Source of the DNA: Rhynchopus sp. YZ270_cl-10
Taxonomy: Eukaryota > Euglenozoa > Diplonemea > Diplonemida > Diplonemidae
Direction of reading: 5' to 3'
Assembly: GCA_964035575.1 (NCBI GenBank)
Contig: OZ037904.1
Coordinates: forward strand, 434,001 to 498,000
DNA length: 64,000 nucleotides
The notes below the pieces were generated by a model that did no database searches, was not told where the DNA came from, and saw only the letters and a program-made list of their open reading frames with translations. Of this stretch, positions 43,023 through 53,190 are shown in pieces. The first letter of the stretch is position 1, and every line of letters begins with the position of its first letter. The position numbers and the translations under genes are program-made.

Positions 43023-44165
43023 TCACCGCTGCTGTAGCCAGACATCTACCGCTGCTGGCGTTGCCCCACCCCTCTGCGACCCTGGGTAGTACAGAGTGTT
43101 GCATGCGTCCACAATGCGCACTGAGTGGTGTGGGGTGCGGGCAGACACACCACCCCCACCACCACCACCCCCTCCGCCTCGCAACGCCGACCTACTGGGA
43201 AAGCATCCCACCGCCTGCAGGGCTGCACCCATCTCCCCGTTCCTCACATCCCCCACCCTTCTCCGCCTGGGTGACATTACTGGGGGGCGGGTTCGTGCGT
43301 GGCAGAGGTTTTGGTATGCATCTTCGGCTTCCCCTTCGATGGAGCTTCGTACTAGAGATTCGGCGCCTGAAACGAATAATGCTGACTCCCGATGGAGGTG
43401 CCGTGCATGGTATGCCCCAACGTCGCCTCCACCACGGAACAACCCCTCCACCTCTGTTTTTCGTTGTGCGGCGTATCCGCGTACCCGGGCTGCTGCGGCG
43501 CGTTCTTCGTCGCTCATGAACACTGTGTCGCGTGGGGTTGCCTCTCTCCGCTCCAATCGAGGCGTCACCCCGCACGTCGTCTGCGGAGATGCAAACTCCA
43601 TTTGAAACCGTTTCTTCGAACTCAACGGACTCAACGGAGAGTTTGGAGGCGGCGACGGTGGATGGGGTTGTTCGTGGAGCGGGGTGGTGGTAGCAGTGGT
43701 GGTTGCCTTCACATCAGCTTGGCATTCCTCATTGATCTGACCCTCAGGGAGTGGGAGAGACTCTCCCTGTGGAGTGGGCTGCGCAGATGCAGGCGTCTGA
43801 TCCTCAAAGAACGACTGCGCAGCAGTATCCTTAAAGGATTGTGCACCATCAGCTACGGTGTCTTTGAAGGTGGAGGATCGTGCTAGGACAGTGTCTTCGT
43901 GTATATCGTTGTGGAGAGTGTCGACCTGAGGACCCTCGGGGAAGACGCTTTCGTAAGAGTCGAATGGGTGGTCAGGGAGGTCGAGGGCAATGTCGTGGTG
44001 GGGGTGGTGGTTGTCTCCGGTGCTTGTGTGGTTGGTGTGGATGGTGTGGATGCTCGGTACGTCGGCAGGTGCAAGTGGAAGAGAAGGAAGTGCCTCAGAG
44101 CTTACCAACGACTGAGCCCCAGGTGTATTCGCATGAGGAAGGCGTGGGGTGGTATGGCGGGACAT
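43023..44165 (-). CDS. low-complexity protein of unknown function
   Basis: A 380-residue, single-exon protein. Start at 44165 (MSRHTTPR). The N-terminal 190 residues are Thr/His/Pro/Ser/Glu-rich and probably disordered, with repeated KDT motifs (TFKDTVADG, SFKDTAAQS). Residues about 200-330 are better ordered: DEERAAAARVRGYAAQRKTE and EDAYQNLCHARTRPP look helical. A glycine run of ten (GGGGGGGGGG) is followed by VSARTPHHSVRIVDACNTLY and the C terminus. I recognise no domain. It sits 266 bases downstream of the multi-PDZ gene's stop on the same strand. Codon use is GC-rich like the other host genes, and the reading frame is clean, which supports it as real. Confidence 0.7.
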   Translation of the reverse strand: MSRHTTPRLPHANTPGAQSLVSSEALPSLPLAPADVPSIHTIHTNHTSTGDNHHPHHDIALDLPDHPFDSYESVFPEGPQVDTLHNDIHEDTVLARSSTFKDTVADGAQSFKDTAAQSFFEDQTPASAQPTPQGESLPLPEGQINEECQADVKATTTATTTPLHEQPHPPSPPPNSPLSPLSSKKRFQMEFASPQTTCGVTPRLERREATPRDTVFMSDEERAAAARVRGYAAQRKTEVEGLFRGGGDVGAYHARHLHRESALFVSGAESLVRSSIEGEAEDAYQNLCHARTRPPVMSPRRRRVGDVRNGEMGAALQAVGCFPSRSALRGGGGGGGGGGVSARTPHHSVRIVDACNTLYYPGSQRGGATPAAVDVWLQQR

Positions 44166-44431
44166 CGTGTGTTGAAAAAAAAGGCGAGTTTTGCCCCCCC
44201 TTTCCCCCCCCCCCCCCCTTTTAGAGAATTGGTAGTGTAGAGAATTGGTGAGGGGAGAGAGAGAGAGAGAGATTTTTTGGGTGCCTTTTTTTTGTACTAC
44301 ATTTTGCATATTTCTCTACAAACATAATCTTTTGACGGAAACACAGGGATTTTTTTTTCCCCTTCTATTTTCTAAATACATCCTCCCATCGTCATTTTTT
44401 TCATGGCAGAGATTCACTTCCTCCTCTCCCC

Positions 44432-47400
44432 TCAGTCGGACACCTTATGGTATTGTGCTGCGATTTGCCGCATTGCGGTGATTAGCTCCTTAACGGGGAC
44501 TTCGCAGACCCCTCGGGTCCCACCGTGCACCATAGCTAAGGTACTGCCTCCATCTGGTGACTGTGGTGACACGCTGAGGAATACGTTTTGCAGCTTTAGT
44601 GGCGAGACGGCTTCGCCTGAGAGAACCAGGATCGCATCGAGGATTGCGTTGCCACCTACCAGGGAGAGTGGTGCAGCAAGGATCTGAAGGGCGTGGTGCA
44701 GAGAGACCGACGCGGTTGAGGACATCACACCCTGTATCGTCGCAAACAGCGCGCGTCTCTGTCGTACACCCTCCGCCCCGCCCAGCCGAAGCGACGCCGC
44801 TCTGGGACTGCTTTGGAGAGGCGACGGCGGGTCTACATCCTGCAAAGGCTGCGCCTTAGGGAGAAGATGCCTTCCCAATGAATCATCGGTTCGTTGCCGC
44901 AGACTGCTTGCCCTACTGAGGGAGGCCGCGTCTGCGTCATCTTCGTCTAATTCACTGGCAACACGCTCCGCTCTCAACGCCTTCCCTTTTCTTAAACTCT
45001 GCATTTGACGGTCAAAATCGGTCTGCGCCTTTTGCATCAATGCGTCCACTACGCTTGCCGAAGACGCAGTTTTTCTTTCTCTTGGAGTATGGGGTGATTG
45101 CCTATTACCTCGAGGCGAATCTGGTGCAACAGATCGTGGGGTCATATGGGTCGGGAGGGCTCTCCTTGCAGTGGGTGGAGCGGTAGTGAAGGTGGCGGTC
45201 GTGGCGTAGGACCCGGTGTCTGAGGTGAACGAATTGGTGTGGTGGAGGTGCTGATATGGGGTTCGCGGTTTGACTGCGACGCGGGCGGCCCAACGTTGTT
45301 CGGTAGTATTTATGCGGGTTTGTTTGAGAACAATGACATCCGCCGCATCGCATCGAAGGGCATGAGCCGCAGACCGTCGCGCAGTTTCTGTTTCCCCACC
45401 TCTCGCCGAATCGATGACCAGATCATACACCGCAGCGCCGTGCGGTGCTTTTGGCATTTCCGACGGTCGTTTCGTCGCCTTCAAAGAAGGAACCACGGTA
45501 TACTCCCCACCTCTCCCCACCGCCGCCATCTCCAACTCCCTTCTCGACTGCTTCGACATCAACAACGCCAGCTCCGTCTGCGTGCCCTCCCCAAGCAGCA
45601 CCCTCCCCCCTCTCTCCACAAACACATACAACCCTTCATACAACGTCAACTTCCTATCATGCGATAATACACTCACCGTTTCTCGCCTCCCCGCAACAAA
45701 GACGGGAACACATTTATCACCCTCCGAAGACGCAAGACGGGCGTGGAGCAGCAATACCAATCGTTCTGTTGGCGCGGCTTTCACTTCTTTGCGACGATTT
45801 GAGGGGCGGGAAGGGGGTGTGGTTGCATCCCTCTTAGTCTCGCGCTCTGGAGAAGGAAGAATTGGTGCTGTGCCCTGAGGTGAGGGTGGTCCTTCTGGTT
45901 GAGGTGGTGGTGGAGGAGGTGGTGGAGGTGGAGGTGGTGATGCCGGTTCAGCTGTCAACAGCTCCTCTTTTGCTTGAATCTGGTTCCGTTGGTGTTCCGC
46001 TTCGCGCTGTCTAATAAGCTGTTCTGCCGCAGAAATTTTTACCTCATAGAATCGATGAAGTTCGGTGTTCACTATCTCCCGTCGTTTCGCCCCTTCTTCC
46101 TCAAAAACCTCACGTTGCGAATCAATTTTATTCTGTTGCACAGCAGTCTCATATGCAGTGGAAACCACAACACACAACACAGCAACCACCCCTGCATACC
46201 CTGCACGGCATACCCTAGGTACATATGACACTGGAAACTGCGGTTCCTTCCCGTATTTGTCTGCTAACTCCTTTAAGGGATCCCCTTTTGCTCCGATAGT
46301 AAGCGATTTTTTTACCACTTCACCGACAGATGATATCTTATCTGGACAATGTGCAAGATAGTAGACTTCTACCCGATCCCATAAGAGTGGGGCATGAAGG
46401 TGGGGCCATCCTTCTTGCGCAGTGCCAAGCGGGTAGTGTGCGACCTGCGGGGTGGTGGTTACCAGACTCTCGCTTTGGGTTCCTCGGAATGATGCTGTTC
46501 TTTGCCTCAAAGGGGGGAGCGCAGCTTCGGTTCCTGCCACCCCGATCTGGAGCGACCCTTTCTCCCAGTTTCCGTCTGCTTGGCGTAATGGGAGATCCAA
46601 ATTCTGCCGTGCCCCCACCTCCGGTACTCCCTCTACCGTGTAGGTTGTGACTCCTAGGACATCTCTCGTTGCAAGCAAATTTGCGTCGTGCACGGTCAGC
46701 TTTGCTGTCAGCGGAACCTCCGTGGTACCAGGCTCGATCTCAAAACATTCGTTCCACGCTGGCGTGAGGGTGCCCTTCTTATGAACCGTCTTCATTGAGC
46801 GAACTCCAGGGATTTCTACGACCACATAGGGGTCTGGGAGATATGACCCACTAGAAGGATTGTCTAGCGTTGCCCGACGAATGGTAAAGGTGAAACCTGG
46901 CTTTGTTGGAGCTGGGGTAGGGGTTGGGGTCGACGTTGGCGTTGGTGCAGCCGGAAGCAGCACTGCAGCAGAAGAGCGAGGTGGTGGTGGTGGTGGTGTT
47001 GGCGATGGTGGTGGTGTAGGTACTGCTGGAGCAGCTTGCGGAGGGGGGGGAGGAGGTGGCGGTGGTGGTGGTGGTGTGACCACCACAGTTGTGGTCGCGA
47101 CAATGCTGTTCTTCCGGGTGCGTTCTTCCTGTTCCTTGAGGCGCTCTGCGTCGGCCTTCTGCTTGCGTAGTTTCTCCTCCCTCGCCTTCTCCTTCTGTCG
47201 TCGCTCCTTTTCGTCCTTCTCCAACGCCGCCCGCAGCACCGTTCGCCTCATCCTTGCCTCCTTCTCCTGCATGGCCTTGCGTTCGGAGTGCTCGGACTCC
47301 TCACACCGGGTCCTCCCTTTCCCTTCTTTGATGCACAGTTCCTCGCGTTCTCGGCGTTCTTCGCGGAGTTTTCGTTCGGTCTCCTTCTCCTCCTTAGCCC

Positions 47401-49519
47401 GCGCCGCTTCTTCTTTTTGCTCCTTTTCTTTCTGCTCCGCTGCAAGGCGTGCAGCTTCGGCTAGCTCGTCGTCTTCGCGTTGTTTCTTTTCCCGTTGTTC
47501 CTCAAGGCGGCGTTGCTCCTCTTCGGCTGCCTGCTGCTTTTCTTTGAGGAGCGCTTCTGCGGCGGAGGCACGGTCTTCGGCTTCTTTGAGGAGCTTGGCT
47601 GTTTCTTCTGAGAGACGGCGTCTTTCTTCTACAGCGTCGTCTTGGGTGGTGGGTGTGTCCTGTTGTTGCTTCTCTTGCTCCTTCTGCTGTTGTGGTTGTT
47701 GTTGCTGTTGTGGCTGTTGCTGCGGTGTGCCTCCAATATTATACTTCACAGTCAACTCCTCCAACAGCCGTTCCTCCCGTCCCACATTCGCTGTCAGAAT
47801 CGCTGTGATCTCCGCCTGACTCAAATTCGGTTCATACTTCTGCATCGCCCCCGCCATTGTCGCCCTCGCATCCAACCTTGTCGTCACAATCAACTGACAC
47901 TCCGCAGACGACTCAAACTGATACGTATCCTCGCCAAACGACTCCGACACGCCGCTCACCTCATTCGTGCACTGCACTATGAGGTTGCTCGGAATCCGCA
48001 GCGACTTGAGCGTATACGGAATCGCAGCGAGACTCCATTTGCCCCTTTCTATCCAATTCTGGACCCCTTCGAAGCCTTCCCTGGAATAGGTGAACACACC
48101 GTTGCGGGGTATCGTCAGGAGCAGCCGGATGATCCCATCGGGGGAGTTCTGCTGCGCGAGTTGGACCTCCGTTTTAAGGTCTTCTGCGGACTCAACAATC
48201 CTGGTATTGCAAGCAGCAATGCGGCGCCCTATGTACTGCGTCAACCCACACCGCTCCGCATGGCTGTTTGCGTGCACCTCATTCACGCAACACGACAAAT
48301 CATCCAACAAAAACCCCAATTTCTCCCCAACCGGCAGTTCGATCACACACTGCGAAACCGGAACGTCCATCATTGCAAAAGAAAAGGTTCGTTTATCGGT
48401 CCCTTCCGCTTTCTCTCTATCCTCCACAATCACACGCCATCCCAAAAAATGCTGAAGCCCCAATGCCTCTGCTACCGACCCTGGTGAAACTGATGCAACA
48501 ACCCCTGTTGAAATACCTCGCTTCTCCGCAACGTTGGGCGGGGTTTTATAAGAAAAATGCCTCTGTACTGTAGACAACGTTAACCCCAATCGATGTGGGT
48601 CCTCTACTGATGCTGGCAGCGCATCTTCTGGGGGGATCGTGGTCACATAGTACAATCGATGCGGTGGAGGGGGTGGTGGGTTGCACGCTACGGTAATGGT
48701 ACTTCCTGCGGCTTGCAGCTTTTCGATGGCATCATCTCGATTTGCCGTAGGCTGGCCGTCTACCATAGCCAACTTATGCCCAACAAAGTACCGTCCCAAC
48801 TCTTGAGCTGGCCCTTCCGTTACTTTGATAATAATGCAATCCGCATCCAAGACCAACCCCAACGGGCCGGTTCCCCTATGTATTACAAAGCTTCCCGCAA
48901 CCGGCGTCAAGAATGGAGGGAAAAACGCTAAGGCGAGGTGTTGGTCTCCTGGCTTCGAAAGGCATTTTCGAATCTCCTCTGTGGAGTGTACTGCTTCTCC
49001 GTTGACGCTCAGAACCGACCATCCGATGACGCGTTTACATCCGGCCAAATCCGCGGGGCCACCTTCTGTGATGCTGGTCACCCGAAGCGCGCCCTCTCGA
49101 GAGACCACCAACCCGAGGGAGACGTTTGCGGGTTTGAAAATACGGACTGTAGTAGGGTGGCTCTGCACCGCCTTTTCATATGCCTGCAGCACGCTTTTTT
49201 TGTGGGTCTGGTTTGCAGCGAGCGTGAAGTCCTTCGTCTCAGCGCCGTCGTTGTACACTTCGTTGAGACGCTGCCGTTCTGCAATGAGTTGCAACGTTTC
49301 TAGATCCACCTCATCTCTGGCACGTGTCCGCAACAACCCCAACACACGGCGTAACAGATACAGCCTATCAATGCAACGCACGCAGTAGAAGTTTTCGATC
49401 CGCATGCATTCCTGCACCTCCTTCTCACTAAGCGGTGGCGAAGACGTTGCGCTAAGAGCTGCCCCAGGTGGAGTGGTGGAGCCGCTGCCGGTAGCCTGGG
49501 TGGGGGCAGGGTCTCCCAT
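44432..49519 (-). CDS. multi-PDZ, coiled-coil, C2 and membrane-segment protein
   Basis: A 1695-residue, single-exon protein. Start at 49519 (MGDPAPTQ); the open frame upstream is untranslatable repeat-like DNA. In order: a helical N-terminal region (ENFYCVRCIDRLYLLRR); four PDZ-like units at about 125-200, 205-285, 290-385 and 395-485 (for example LGLVVSREGALRVTSITEGG, with the PADLAG turn); a UBA-like helix set at 565-593 (QAEITAILTANVGREERLLE); poly-Q at 595-613; a highly charged Glu/Lys/Arg coiled-coil at about 626-806; poly-Pro; a C2 domain at about 873-960 (FTFTIRRATLDNP, DPYVVVEI, TLTPAWNECFEIE); a single hydrophobic segment near 1106-1126 (AGYAGVVAVLCVVVSTAY); a coiled coil and poly-Pro; and a C-terminal Ser/Arg-rich region. 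It looks like a membrane-associated scaffold, perhaps cytoskeletal or at a contact site. C2 calcium binding is not assured. Confidence 0.88.
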   Translation of the reverse strand: MGDPAPTQATGSGSTTPPGAALSATSSPPLSEKEVQECMRIENFYCVRCIDRLYLLRRVLGLLRTRARDEVDLETLQLIAERQRLNEVYNDGAETKDFTLAANQTHKKSVLQAYEKAVQSHPTTVRIFKPANVSLGLVVSREGALRVTSITEGGPADLAGCKRVIGWSVLSVNGEAVHSTEEIRKCLSKPGDQHLALAFFPPFLTPVAGSFVIHRGTGPLGLVLDADCIIIKVTEGPAQELGRYFVGHKLAMVDGQPTANRDDAIEKLQAAGSTITVACNPPPPPPHRLYYVTTIPPEDALPASVEDPHRLGLTLSTVQRHFSYKTPPNVAEKRGISTGVVASVSPGSVAEALGLQHFLGWRVIVEDREKAEGTDKRTFSFAMMDVPVSQCVIELPVGEKLGFLLDDLSCCVNEVHANSHAERCGLTQYIGRRIAACNTRIVESAEDLKTEVQLAQQNSPDGIIRLLLTIPRNGVFTYSREGFEGVQNWIERGKWSLAAIPYTLKSLRIPSNLIVQCTNEVSGVSESFGEDTYQFESSAECQLIVTTRLDARATMAGAMQKYEPNLSQAEITAILTANVGREERLLEELTVKYNIGGTPQQQPQQQQQPQQQKEQEKQQQDTPTTQDDAVEERRRLSEETAKLLKEAEDRASAAEALLKEKQQAAEEEQRRLEEQREKKQREDDELAEAARLAAEQKEKEQKEEAARAKEEKETERKLREERREREELCIKEGKGRTRCEESEHSERKAMQEKEARMRRTVLRAALEKDEKERRQKEKAREEKLRKQKADAERLKEQEERTRKNSIVATTTVVVTPPPPPPPPPPPPQAAPAVPTPPPSPTPPPPPPRSSAAVLLPAAPTPTSTPTPTPAPTKPGFTFTIRRATLDNPSSGSYLPDPYVVVEIPGVRSMKTVHKKGTLTPAWNECFEIEPGTTEVPLTAKLTVHDANLLATRDVLGVTTYTVEGVPEVGARQNLDLPLRQADGNWEKGSLQIGVAGTEAALPPLRQRTASFRGTQSESLVTTTPQVAHYPLGTAQEGWPHLHAPLLWDRVEVYYLAHCPDKISSVGEVVKKSLTIGAKGDPLKELADKYGKEPQFPVSYVPRVCRAGYAGVVAVLCVVVSTAYETAVQQNKIDSQREVFEEEGAKRREIVNTELHRFYEVKISAAEQLIRQREAEHQRNQIQAKEELLTAEPASPPPPPPPPPPPPQPEGPPSPQGTAPILPSPERETKRDATTPPSRPSNRRKEVKAAPTERLVLLLHARLASSEGDKCVPVFVAGRRETVSVLSHDRKLTLYEGLYVFVERGGRVLLGEGTQTELALLMSKQSRRELEMAAVGRGGEYTVVPSLKATKRPSEMPKAPHGAAVYDLVIDSARGGETETARRSAAHALRCDAADVIVLKQTRINTTEQRWAARVAVKPRTPYQHLHHTNSFTSDTGSYATTATFTTAPPTARRALPTHMTPRSVAPDSPRGNRQSPHTPRERKTASSASVVDALMQKAQTDFDRQMQSLRKGKALRAERVASELDEDDADAASLSRASSLRQRTDDSLGRHLLPKAQPLQDVDPPSPLQSSPRAASLRLGGAEGVRQRRALFATIQGVMSSTASVSLHHALQILAAPLSLVGGNAILDAILVLSGEAVSPLKLQNVFLSVSPQSPDGGSTLAMVHGGTRGVCEVPVKELITAMRQIAAQYHKVSD

Positions 49520-50537
49520 TAGTGGTTTGTGGTTCAGGGGGAAGAAGGAAAAGGTGGTCCGGGTTGCAAAGAAGTGGCTTCGAGGGGAAGAGGGAAAGAG
49601 GGGAGAGGAGGGAGAAACAAAACCCCCCCTTCCCGTGTGTACTGTTGTCCCCTGTCTTCTGAGGGTGGGGGTGGAGAGGTGGAGGGTGGAGGTGATTAAC
49701 GTAAGTGAAGTGTCAAAGTGTTGCAAAATGATAAAGAAAGTGAAGTTATTAATGCAGGCAACTACCCCGACTGACCCCACTGTACGATGCCAGCCATCTG
49801 GATGGAACACAAAAAGAAAAGAAAAGTACATTATCTTGTGAACATATTGTTTATTTTTGCTAGTATCGGTATCTTTACGGGAATTTGACACGCTGGGCTT
49901 AAAATTTGCAACGAACGGGGAAAAAAAAGTGAAAGTGCAAACGCCACAAAAAAATGGGGGGAGTGTAAAATCTTGCTTTTTTGTTTCTTGTTTCCTAGTT
50001 TGTTTTAGGGGGGTTTTCGTTCTCTGAAGCGCTGAGAGTGGGGGGGGAGGGAAGAATACAGAGAGTGAGTGTGTGTGTGTTACTTTAAATTTTGGGGTGT
50101 GTTTTTTTGTTTTTTGAAAAACTTGGTTGACACCCCGCAGGATGCGCTCCACCTTTTTTATTATTTGTCCCCATTTCCGAACCTGTGCCCCATGCTCCCT
50201 AGACTCAAAGAAAAGTTTACTTGAAATACAACAGCCCTCTCGTGAACAGTGTACCATGGTACAAATGACCGGCTGTACCGGGGGGTGGACACCCCAACCA
50301 TGCAGTCCTACAATTCATTTCGTGGTTTACATCTGATATGTAGAAAAACGTGTAGGATGAATGTACATCACATATGCACACATGAACATATGAGCCATAT
50401 TCTGTGCAAGAATTACCCCTATTTAGTTATCAAACACATGTACACATGGGCAAATATTCCGTTCTAAGAGAAACTACCCACATTTGCTTTCAAAACACAC
50501 AATCCTCAGAAGAAAAAAAAGGTTGCAGGATGAACTC
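49520..50537. other. upstream DNA of the multi-PDZ gene with R5, R2, R4, R9 repeats
   Basis: No second gene seen. R5 at about 49754-49803; diverged R2 at about 50115-50155; a long R4 copy at about 50219-50336 (hairpin GTACCATGGTAC, then CCGGCTGTACCGG, then TTTCGTGGTTTACATCTGA); R9 at about 50395-50500. A single long minus-strand frame crosses all of these, and they show it is not coding there. Confidence 0.55.
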
Positions 50538-50752
50538 CTCTAGACATACACTCGATGCGAGTCGCATTCTCGCATTCTCGCACAATTCTGGTCTGACGAA
50601 AAAATATCGCACAATTATCGCTCATTATCGCTCACCTCTCGCACGGCCAAAATCCTTCTACGTGAGCGATAATGATTATCGCCTGCGAGAATGGTGGGCG
50701 ATAATGCGATAATGATTATCGCATGCGAGTCACATCGAATGTATGTCTAGAG
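50538..50752. mobile_element. 215-bp fold-back element of GCGATAAT repeats
   Basis: Ends CTCTAGACATACACTCGATG and the complement of CATCGAATGTATGTCTAGAG. The interior is built of inverted short words (GCGATAATGATTATCGC, ATTCTCGCA). No target duplication found. Strong hairpin potential over its whole length. Confidence 0.7.
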
Positions 50753-51167
50753 TGAGCCACCTCACCTCGAAGTACCAAGTCACCTTCGAAAAGAGATCAA
50801 AGAATGAGCAGAAGGCTTGGGACGGGATGTGGAGAACATATGGGTTTGTAATGACGACTAAAAAAAAATTTTTTTTTTTTTTTGCAAAGATTGAGTCTAA
50901 CTCTCACTGGTATACAAAGAGAACCGCCTCAAAGTAGCTGAGATTGTGCTCATGCCTATGTTTCATCACCTATGAATAATTAACAAAAAGAAAAAAAAAA
51001 CCGTACGTTTTCTTGCCATTTGTACAGGAGTACAAACAACAATAAAAACACAATAAAAACGGGTCGCTATATGGTGTCACAACTCTTTGAGACTTTTGCT
51101 TTAAACTAAACACAATATAAAACACAAGGGGGTCATGGGAAGGAATGTGTCCACATCTTTGCCGTGC

Positions 51168-51727
51168 CTATTTGTCAACGGAACCACGCTTCTTCAGGAA
51201 GTCGACAATGAACTGCTTGTAATTCGCTGGTTGTTCGATCACAAGTTCCCTGTTGTGAGGTAGGTGTTGAGGAGATGTGTACATTACATAATAGTTATTG
51301 ATGCAGGCACCTCAACTGACCCACTGTACGATGCCAGCCATGAAAGTACAATAAAAGGTGGCAAGGAAAGAGCCCCAAAAGTGTCGCTAAACGTGGCAGA
51401 CTTTTGGGCAAAGCTACACAGACACGGAAAACGGCAAGCACACGGCTAAAAGACCTCCTTGCAATCAACCTGCTGCAATACTATCTGAATCAATGATTGT
51501 CTATAGCCTCACGCGTCACACTCCTGCACCCCATTGAAATAACATTGTTTACCCGTGGTACATCAATATATACTGTCTCGTTTTTAAAATTGCGTACAAA
51601 ACATAGCTGTGTGCTGGGTCCTGGAGGGGGGGGTTTTTAAATCATACTTACAGAGATCGTCAAGAAGGTAATGAATGTTCTTAGACTGAATGTACTTCGT
51701 GTCCTCAGCGCCGTACGATGCAGGCAT
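51168..51727 (-). CDS. 53-residue RIIa/DPY-30-like protein, two exons
   Basis: Exon 1 is 51727-51648 and exon 2 is 51249-51168, joined over a 398-base intron (donor GTATGA, acceptor CAACAG, phase 2). Exon 1 reads MPASYGAEDTKYIQSKNIHY then LLDDLC. The junction gives K, and exon 2 reads ELVIEQPANYKQFIVDFLKK then RGSVDK and a stop. This is the full RIIa dimerisation/docking fold: helix one LL..L....ELV.EQP, helix two Y..FIVDFLKKR. In protein kinase A regulatory subunits, DPY-30, SPA17 and ROPN1 this helix-turn-helix dimer docks on an amphipathic helix of an anchoring protein. Very short RIIa-only proteins are typical of cilia, so a flagellar role is likely but inferred. The second exon (82 bases) is too short to stand out as an open frame. 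Confidence 0.85.
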
Positions 51728-51975
51728 GGTGTGTGTGTGGTGCGTGTATGCTGTGTATTCTGTTACGGAGTATGGAGATGAGTGGAAGGTGGAAAAAGAA
51801 AGCAAAAATAGAACCATTTTTTGTTTGTTTTTTTTTTTTTTTTTGTGTTTTTTTTTTTGTTTTTGTTTTTTGTTTTTTTTTTTGTATTCGTGTGTGTGTT
51901 TTTTGTTTTTGCTAAAAATAATAGTTTTGTTTGTTTGTTTGTTTTGCAAGAAATTGTGAATTTTGTTTTTTTTTT

Positions 51976-52166
51976 GGGAAAGGCTCGTTGTTTCTTTTAT
52001 TGTTACTTTGTGGTGTGTTCCGTGGTATCGGAAAATACAAATTTTCATTTCAATTCACAACTCTTCACAAAAAATATGGCAGTTTCTATGTTGTGAAAAG
52101 TTGTGAGAATATGCCCCATACCCCCGGAACACACCACTTTGAATAAATGAAACAACGAGCCTTCCC
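51976..52166. mobile_element. 191-bp TIR element (MITE)
   Basis: Inverted ends GGGAAAGGCTCGTTGTTTC and the complement of GAAACAACGAGCCTTCCC, extending about 45 bp (also TGTGGTGTGTTCCG / CGGAACACACCAC). It lies in T-rich DNA, so the target duplication cannot be read. It sits about 250 bases upstream of the RIIa gene's start on the gene strand. Confidence 0.75.
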
Positions 52167-52516
52167 TTTGTTTTGTTTTGTTTTGCTATTCTTTTGTTTT
52201 TTTTTTTTGCCCTTATTTCCTTTTTGGGATCTTTTCCAAAAATAGGTATTTTTTTTGAGGGAGAAAAATGGGGGATTTTTGAGGAAGAAAGTGCATTGAA
52301 TACGAACAAGTAAACATAATGTGAAAAGAGAACTTGTGTGTGTGTGTTTTTGTTTTTGTTTTTTGTTTTTATTTTTTGTGCAGGGTACGACCAGAACGGG
52401 AAGGGGAAGAAACACAAAACGTATATTTTTCCTCCCCCACACACAGATGATCCTGATTTGACGGGAAAAAGGGGCATTTTTCTTTGTTGGAAGGGCAGGG
52501 TAGGTACGTGATTATA

Positions 52517-52622
52517 ATTTGTTTTGTGCGTAAAGTGTGTAATAAATATTGTTGATATTTTTTATTACTGCAATACGCTCCCACTGACTACCTTGGCCGT
52601 GAAGAGGAAACCTCTTTGAGGC
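52517..52622 (+). repeat. R10 repeat
   Basis: Shares TTTGTTTTGTGCGTAA, then TTTTTATTACTGCAATACGC and GAAGAGGAAAC with 62403-62520. That second copy abuts the 3' end of the visible Kelch exon. Both copies are plus oriented. Confidence 0.6.
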
Positions 52623-53158
52623 CAAAATTCAAAACGGGGGGGGGAAAAAAATGATTTTTACCTTGTCGCATACATCCATCTTAGCAATAGAAAAGCTTGT
52701 AAGATGATCCCAAGCCTCTTGTGCTTAGTCTGATTAGATTACTTAATGTTTTGAACATTGGTTATCCATCAATCTTTTTTGTTGTATTTTTTTTGGATCT
52801 CTCTCGTACTTAGTCGCCTTAACAATAAATTTTTGCAGTGTTACTCAACACCCTTTTAAAAGGCTTTTAAAACCTTTACCCATTTTTTTTTCCAACATAT
52901 GTTCCTTTATAACCTCTCGGTTTAACCCACAGAATCGATTTAGAAAACTTAAAACCAAAATTCAAAATGCTGCCAAAAATAAATTTTTGGGTGGGCGGGT
53001 GGGGGGGTGTCGGAGGGATGGGCTGCTGTCAATGAGGGGGGTGCGAGAGGGCTGGAGTGTGTGAGAGGAGGAGGAAAGGCGGTTTCGTTACTTCTGAATT
53101 CCCCCCCCAAACAGAGTGGGGGAGGGTGTTTTCTTCTTTTGTTCACTCCTTCCAAAAC

Positions 53159-53190
<32 letters not shown>

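Noticed and set aside
46860-47819. Plus-strand 319-residue Ser/Arg-rich ORF
   Set aside because: Antisense shadow of the Glu/Lys/Arg coiled-coil part of the multi-PDZ gene.
49520-50257. 246-residue N-terminal extension of the multi-PDZ protein
   Set aside because: The extension reads through R4, R2 and R5 repeats and homopolymer runs. The ATG at 49519 precedes the first protein-like sequence.
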